Under the pieces are notes generated by a model. The model was not told where the DNA came from and did not search any database. It worked only from the letters and a program-made list of their open reading frames with translations. Positions 60,061 to 64,000 of a stretch of DNA of 64,000 nt are shown piece after piece. How positions within the stretch are numbered: position 1 is the first letter of the stretch; the number at the start of each line of letters is the position of its first letter. The position numbers and the translations under genes are program-made. Source of the DNA: BOG-932 sp965276835 (GTDB lineage Bacteria > Pseudomonadota > Alphaproteobacteria > BOG-932 > Roseiterribacteraceae); assembly GCA_965276835.1 (NCBI GenBank), contig OZ255631.1:1302001-1366000 (forward strand), in the 5' to 3' direction.

Positions 60061-60217
60061 TAGTTCCTCCCTTGTGGCGGCGACGCCGCCTTATGACTTA
60101 TCAGACGCATCCGTATGATTTCGGCGAAGCTATATCGCCGATTACGGGTCGTCAATTTTTCTCTAAGTGAAAAGAACGCTCAGAATAAAAAGAGCAAAAA
60201 TCGATGCAAAAACGCCA

Positions 60218-60248
60218 CACCCCGGAATCGCCGTTACGATCCGGGGTG
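60218..60248 (-). terminator. terminator after the glycine-zipper stress protein gene
   Basis: Nine-base stem CACCCCGGA / TCCGGGGTG with a 13-base loop; on the minus strand GTGGCGTTTTTG follows. 26 bases beyond the stop at 60275. Confidence 0.6.
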
Positions 60249-60274
60249 CGCGGATGACAAAAATGCGGGGACTA

Positions 60275-60868
60275 TCAGCGGGTGGCGTGTCGCTCCCGCT
60301 CGATATCCTCTTCGGTTAGAATCGGACTGTCAGGGTCATAGGCAGACCACCCCGACGCGGCGTATTGCGCGCGCCGCACGGCCGGATCCACCGCGTGCCT
60401 GTCCAAGATCGTCTCGGTAATGGCGAATTTCTCTTCAGGTACACGAACGGTGACCAAGGTGCCGCCACGCCGGACGCCCTCGGTATAGACTTCGGCGTGA
60501 TCGTCGCTGATTCCGGCCCCGACGAGCCCGCCGAGCAATCCGCCAGCTGCGGCGCCGCCGACCGCACCGACGGCCAGGGCGGCTAGCCAACCCGCGGCAA
60601 CCACCGGTCCGACGCCGGGGATCGCCAGCAACCCAAGGCCGGTCAATACGCCCGCTGCGCCGCCGCCGAGCGCGCCCAAACCTGCGCCGATTTCCGCACC
60701 GGGCGCCGCTTCGTTGCCGTGCTTCATTTCCGTCGCCGTACGGTTGCCGGTGTTGTTCGCGACGACCGAGATGTCGTCATAGGCAATCCCGGCGCGCTCC
60801 AATTCCCGCACCGTCCCGGCGGCGGTGTCATAGGAATCGTAAAGTCGGGCAATGGTGCGATTGGACAT
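60275..60868 (-). CDS. general-stress-protein-like protein with glycine-zipper segment
   Basis: 197 residues from ATG 60868 with AGGAG seven bases upstream. Residues 1-45 (RTIARLYDSYDTAAGTVREL, GIAYDDISVVANN) match the general stress protein 17M/YflT N-terminal fold. A long Gly/Ala-rich hydrophobic region (about 60-125) looks like a glycine zipper able to insert into membrane. The tail (TLVTVRVPEEKFAITETILD) repeats a ferredoxin-like element. Probably stress-induced; role unknown. Confidence 0.75.
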   Translation of the reverse strand: MSNRTIARLYDSYDTAAGTVRELERAGIAYDDISVVANNTGNRTATEMKHGNEAAPGAEIGAGLGALGGGAAGVLTGLGLLAIPGVGPVVAAGWLAALAVGAVGGAAAGGLLGGLVGAGISDDHAEVYTEGVRRGGTLVTVRVPEEKFAITETILDRHAVDPAVRRAQYAASGWSAYDPDSPILTEEDIERERHATR

Positions 60869-61014
60869 GAAGCTCTCCTGAAATGCTGGCTGCCTGGGCG
60901 GATCGTTATCCAGACAACCGAAGGCAACGAGGTTCGTTCCCGGGGGGCGATGGAACGTGCGGCTGTCCATCGCGGTTAGGCCGACATGGAAACGCATGCA
61001 TTTTGGGGAAAGCC

Positions 61015-61422
61015 ATGAACGTGAAGATGATATTGGCGACAGCGATGGCACTCTCTGCCGCCCTGCCCGTCCTGGCGCAAAACGACGGCACACTTGCGCC
61101 CGGCCCGAAGCCCGCGGTCAAGACCGACAAGGGTGCCGAACCCACAATGCCGGTTCCCGGCAAGACCAGCTTTACGTCCGACCAGGCGCGCGATCGGATG
61201 GTGAAGCGCGGCTACAACGTGACCAGCAACCCGCTGAAAGGTGACAACGGGATTTGGTATGCCCAGGGTCAGAAAGACGGCGGGGCGACCGTGATGGTGA
61301 TGATGGATTACCAGGGCAATATCTACGAGGGGAGCGCTTACGGCGGCCATCCAAGCTCCGCACCGGGCGTAGAGCCCACCAACGCCACGCCGGTAACGCC
61401 AGAGCCGCCTAAGAAGAACTAG
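61015..61422 (+). CDS. secreted hypothetical protein with PepSY-like domain
   Basis: 135 residues from ATG 61015, GGGGAA before it. Signal peptide MNVKMILATAMALSAALPVLA. The core TSDQARDRMVKRGYNVTSNP, then DNGIWYAQGQKDGGATVMVM and MDYQGNIYEGSA is compatible with a PepSY fold; this is a fold guess. Pro/Thr-rich tail. Divergent from the stress protein gene. Confidence 0.65.
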   Translation: MNVKMILATAMALSAALPVLAQNDGTLAPGPKPAVKTDKGAEPTMPVPGKTSFTSDQARDRMVKRGYNVTSNPLKGDNGIWYAQGQKDGGATVMVMMDYQGNIYEGSAYGGHPSSAPGVEPTNATPVTPEPPKKN

Positions 61423-61488
61423 CCGGTCGAGGCCGACCGGGTGGCTTTCATGATTGGTGGTTATCCTGGGCGTACCCAGGATAACCAC
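61423..61488. repeat. two adjacent hairpins between convergent genes
   Basis: First hairpin CCGGTC-n6-GACCGG at 61423-61440. Second is a perfect 14-bp inverted repeat GTGGTTATCCTGGG / CCCAGGATAACCAC with loop CGTA at 61457-61488. Both lie between convergent genes with stops at 61422 and 61512, so a two-way terminator is likely although no T-run follows. Confidence 0.7.
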
Positions 61489-61511
61489 ACGGTCGTGTTC
61501 TATCGAGCCCC

Positions 61512-62015
61512 TTAAGCGCCCAGGAAATCGCGCTTGCCGATTTCCACGCCGCAGTGGCGCAACAGCGCGTAGGCCGTGGTGATGTGGAAATAGAAATTCG
61601 GGATCGCGAAACCCAGCAGATATTGCTGTCCTTTGAACGGCACCGAGTTGCCGCCGAGCTTGAGCGTCACTTCGCGCTCTTCGGAACCGTCGATCTGCTC
61701 CGGCTTGAAGCTTGCCAGGTATTTTTCAGTCTTGGCGCATCGCTCCACCAGCTGCTGCAATGTGGTTTCATTATCTTCCCATGACGGCACTTCAATGCCG
61801 GCCAGTCGCGCCGCGGCACCCTTGGCGGCGTCGGATGCGATCTGGATTTGAGACGGCAGCGGCAGCATGTCTGGGAAAAGCCGGGCCTGAATCAGCGCCT
61901 TCTGGTCGAATTTGCGCGCCTCGGCATGTGCGTCGGCCTTCGCCAGTATCTTACCCACCGCCGCCAACTGGTGGCTGAAAACCGGAATCGAGGCCTGATA
62001 CATTCCTAGAGACAT
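61512..62015 (-). CDS. DUF1993 family protein
   Basis: 167 residues. MSLGMYQASIPVFSHQLAAV, ARLFPDMLPLPSQIQIASD and FAIPNFYFHITTAYALLRHC are characteristic of DUF1993, a DinB-like helical-bundle family of unknown function; the His and acidic residues could bind metal. Cytoplasmic. Confidence 0.9.
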   Translation of the reverse strand: MSLGMYQASIPVFSHQLAAVGKILAKADAHAEARKFDQKALIQARLFPDMLPLPSQIQIASDAAKGAAARLAGIEVPSWEDNETTLQQLVERCAKTEKYLASFKPEQIDGSEEREVTLKLGGNSVPFKGQQYLLGFAIPNFYFHITTAYALLRHCGVEIGKRDFLGA

Positions 62016-62084
62016 TCGGAGGTCCTTAAAATTAAGCGTGCGGATTTAGCACGCAGCATAAGTGGATACGAACCTCCAAAGAAA

Positions 62085-62109
62085 AACCCCCTCCGGATAG
62101 GAGGGGGTT
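62085..62109 (-). terminator. rho-independent terminator of the two-gene LTXXQ/exported operon
   Basis: 10-bp stem AACCCCCTCC / GGAGGGGGTT with loop of five; on the minus strand TTTTTCTTT follows. 11 bases after the stop at 62121. Confidence 0.85.
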
Positions 62110-62120
62110 CAACAGTCGCC

Positions 62121-62396
62121 TTAGCGGAAATTGAACAGAAGATTGATGCCCGGTGAGGGCGGCGGCGGCCCATATACGATCGGCGGCCTGTAGTAGGTTC
62201 GACGCCCGTAATAATAGGGCGTGCCCCATCGATGTGCCCGCCATTGGTTGTAGCGGTGATCGCGCGCACGCCACGCATTCGCGCGCCAGCCGTCATTGCG
62301 CCAATAGGCTTGGGCGGAAGGCACAAAGCTGCTCATCGCGCCAGCGAAGACGACGGCCGCCAAGCCGCCGGCGAAGGTTAACTTCAGGATGCTCAT
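62121..62396 (-). CDS. small secreted Tyr/Arg/Trp-rich protein
   Basis: 91 residues; ATG 62396 overlaps the upstream stop (ATGA). Signal peptide MSILKLTFAGGLAAVVFAGA, cleaved near AQA. The mature part is rich in Arg, Tyr, Trp and Pro (YYYGRRTYYRPPIVYGPPPP). Translationally coupled to the Spy/LTXXQ-like gene. No family recognised beyond similar low-complexity exported proteins of Alphaproteobacteria. Confidence 0.65.
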   Translation of the reverse strand: MSILKLTFAGGLAAVVFAGAMSSFVPSAQAYWRNDGWRANAWRARDHRYNQWRAHRWGTPYYYGRRTYYRPPIVYGPPPPSPGINLLFNFR

Positions 62397-62884
62397 GATT
62401 TCTTGCTCGCATGTTTGCCCCTGCCCTTGCGCGGAACGAACAGGGAGTCAGCTTCCTTCTTTTGATCGTCGTTCAAAACCGTATACAGCGATTCGAACGC
62501 GGGGATCAGTTCCTTGACGTTGTCGGCATGGGCCTGGACGGTAGCCTGATAGGCCTTCAGATCGTCTAGAGCCGTCGCCGTCTTTTCGGCGGCCTCTGCC
62601 TTCGCCACCGTCTCGTCCATGTTTTTGGCATTGTTGCGCATCACATCGGCCAGCTTGCCGAATGCCTTTTCCTGGTCGGCTGTAATGCCGAGCTTGTCGT
62701 GAATTTCCTTGATGCGATCGTCGGCTTTTTCTTCATGGGACATCGAAGCCTTGCCGGTGGCTGCCGGCGCATCGGCTGCAACCGGTGCATCGGCGGCGAA
62801 TGACGGCACGGCGATTGTGACCGTCCCCGCCATGGCGAGCAGGGCCAGAGAAGGTAGAAAATACCTGAGATTCCGGATTGTCAT
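62393..62884 (-). CDS. periplasmic Spy/CpxP-like (LTXXQ-type) protein
   Basis: 163 residues from ATG 62884, GAGG eight bases upstream. Signal peptide MTIRNLRYFLPSLALLAMAG. The mature part is helical and charged: DRIKEIHDKLGITADQEKAF is close to the LTXXQ motif of Spy/CpxP chaperones, and a second copy is VLNDDQKKEADSL. The C-terminus is basic (KGRGKHASKKS). Likely envelope-stress chaperone; co-transcribed with the following small secreted protein. Confidence 0.75.
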   Translation of the reverse strand: MTIRNLRYFLPSLALLAMAGTVTIAVPSFAADAPVAADAPAATGKASMSHEEKADDRIKEIHDKLGITADQEKAFGKLADVMRNNAKNMDETVAKAEAAEKTATALDDLKAYQATVQAHADNVKELIPAFESLYTVLNDDQKKEADSLFVPRKGRGKHASKKS

Positions 62885-63030
62885 GTTTATGGCCTCATTC
62901 CTTTTGGCGTCCGATGCAGCGTTTGAAAAATGCAACCGGCAACGACTGTAATAAGTTCCGCTCCACAGGCAAAGCTCTTTGAAGCGACGCGGGGATTCGT
63001 GATCTCACCCGCGCCATCCGCATTGCAGGC

Positions 63031-63210
63031 CTACCAGCGACGATAACCGCCATAATAACCGTAAGCAGGCGCAGGCGCGTAGACAGGCCCATAAGCGTAG
63101 GCCGGGCGATAATAACGCGGACCATAGGCCGGGCCGACATAGCAGCCGCCCAAAAAGACCGTCGCCGCCAGCAATGCCACACCGACCGTGGTTTTCTTGA
63201 AGATCGACAT
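63031..63210 (-). CDS. short lipoprotein, Tyr/Gly/Pro-rich
   Basis: 59 residues from ATG 63210, with GGGAGAAGG twelve bases upstream. MSIFKKTTVGVALLAATVFL followed by GGCYVGP is a lipobox with Cys 23, so it is a predicted lipoprotein. The mature 37 residues consist of YGPRYYRPAYAYGPVYAP-type repeats. Same strand as the Spy-like gene, with a gap of about 146 bases. Function unknown. Confidence 0.7.
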   Translation of the reverse strand: MSIFKKTTVGVALLAATVFLGGCYVGPAYGPRYYRPAYAYGPVYAPAPAYGYYGGYRRW

Positions 63211-63322
63211 AATTCGACACCTTCTCCCAAATCGGGCCGTTCGTTGGCCCAGGCTGAGATATGGGAAGCAAATCGGGCAGGTTCGTGGCCATGCGAAGGT
63301 CGTTCAGGGGCAATTCGCCGCT

Positions 63323-64000
63323 TCAGTAGCCCCTCGTCAGCGCTCGCAATCCCAATCTGGCGACCGTCATCGGGTGCGGCTTTCGGCGCTCCAGAACGAA
63401 CGGATCCCAACCGGCATGCTTGATATCCGCAAGATAATAACGGGCCAGCGACGCGATGAGCGCGGGCGACCGGGCGGCTTTCGGCACGATCTCGATCGCA
63501 AGCGGGACGGCATCCAGCAAGTCGCGCGCATAGTCTCCGATTTCCCGGCAAACCTCAGGCAATCCCGGTGATGGCTTAAGGTCGAACACACCTTGTACAC
63601 GGACCGTGTGCTCCATAAGCAGGGTCTCCGGCAGGTAGAGTCGCCGTTGCCGCGCATGGAACGGAACCGCGCGCAGCAATCCGGTCAACGCCCAGGCCGT
63701 CCCCGCTAAAGCCGCAACCTCCTCGGCCGCCTCCTGCCCGGCACCGGCAATTCGCAGGGCAAGCGCCAACAAAGGGGCGCCGGTACCTTCCGCATAGGCA
63801 TTGAGCGCCGCGAAATCCGCGGGCGGGGTGCGATCGATATCGAATTCACGGGCGTCGATCATACGGTCGAACAGACCACGATCCAGTTTTGCTTCTGCGA
63901 TCGCGACGCCCAGCGGCCGGGCAACCTCGTGCGCGACGGTTTCGCCGGCATAAAGCCGGTCCAGCGTGTCGCGCCACCATTGCAGACGCATCCGCCCGAT
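63323..64000 (-). CDS. squalene/phytoene synthase family protein, N-terminus beyond the window
   Basis: At least 225 codons, open through base 64000. MRLQWWRDTLDRLYAG near the right edge corresponds to the RLQWWREAL block that in this family lies after about 50 residues, so the N-terminus is cut off. ALLALALRIAGAGQEAAEEV and GTAWALTGLLRAVPFHARQR match NDUFAF6-like members of the squalene/phytoene synthase fold rather than true terpene synthases. Possible role in respiratory complex I assembly or lipid binding; inferred. Confidence 0.82.
   Translation of the reverse strand: MGRMRLQWWRDTLDRLYAGETVAHEVARPLGVAIAEAKLDRGLFDRMIDAREFDIDRTPPADFAALNAYAEGTGAPLLALALRIAGAGQEAAEEVAALAGTAWALTGLLRAVPFHARQRRLYLPETLLMEHTVRVQGVFDLKPSPGLPEVCREIGDYARDLLDAVPLAIEIVPKAARSPALIASLARYYLADIKHAGWDPFVLERRKPHPMTVARLGLRALTRGY

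Overview
The window is GC-rich DNA (about 60 percent or more by eye) that looks like the chromosome of a Gram-negative alphaproteobacterium. The strongest pointer is the run murA, DUF2948, hisG, hisD, UPF0262, low-molecular-weight phosphatase, infA, maf, rng, yacG at 44.5-51.4 kb, an order typical of Alphaproteobacteria. The dapA-smpB block with a divergent slt gene, a DUF882 murein hydrolase and TonB-dependent receptor signatures agree. A PEP-CTERM protein and a DUF1592/DUF1552 gene pair suggest an environmental lineage (Micropepsaceae/Rhizomicrobium-like or sphingomonad-like). That placement is a guess. Both window ends cut a gene: a DUF885 protein on the left and a squalene/phytoene synthase family protein on the right.

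Layout. 0-10.6 kb: DUF885 protein, an unrecognised membrane/periplasmic gene trio, the dapA-smpB-binding protein operon, then three cell-wall genes (slt, DUF882, L,D-transpeptidase) and an enoyl-CoA hydratase. 10.6-12.6 kb: a broken TRIC channel gene, a deoxyribosyltransferase and a luciferase-like oxidoreductase. 12.6-19.7 kb: a co-oriented run of five exported proteins (tandem paralogues, DUF1592-type, DUF1552, PF03640 repeats) with a duplicated promoter. 19.7-26 kb: YaiI, a small protein, and a TetR-controlled RND pump lacking its outer-membrane partner. 26-38.6 kb: mixed housekeeping and metabolic genes (DUF2252, DUF72, cyclophilin, acyl-CoA synthetase, sulfotransferase, CPA1 antiporter, CSS-EAL phosphodiesterase, Gfo/Idh oxidoreductase, AtuA-like protein). 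38.7-44.2 kb: the most unusual segment, with a four-repeat cysteine-rich surface-like protein, a DUF1360 membrane protein and a CCG-starting small protein on the plus strand. These converge on a small Cys-containing protein and a wHTH/TolB-like/TPR/rhodanese-like regulator. 44.3-51.9 kb: two tRNAs flanking the conserved translation, histidine and murein gene run. 52-64 kb: PEP-CTERM protein, hybrid histidine kinase, NAMPT, a TonB-dependent receptor fused to an OmpA domain, and small envelope stress-like proteins.

Points most worth attention: the Cys-repeat/DUF1360/CCG locus; the TonB receptor-OmpA fusion; the UPF0262-phosphatase fusion; the regulator ending in a rhodanese-like domain without the catalytic cysteine; the duplicated exported protein with its duplicated promoter; and two gene remnants (TRIC and EAL). 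No CRISPR array, insertion sequence, integrase or rRNA was seen.
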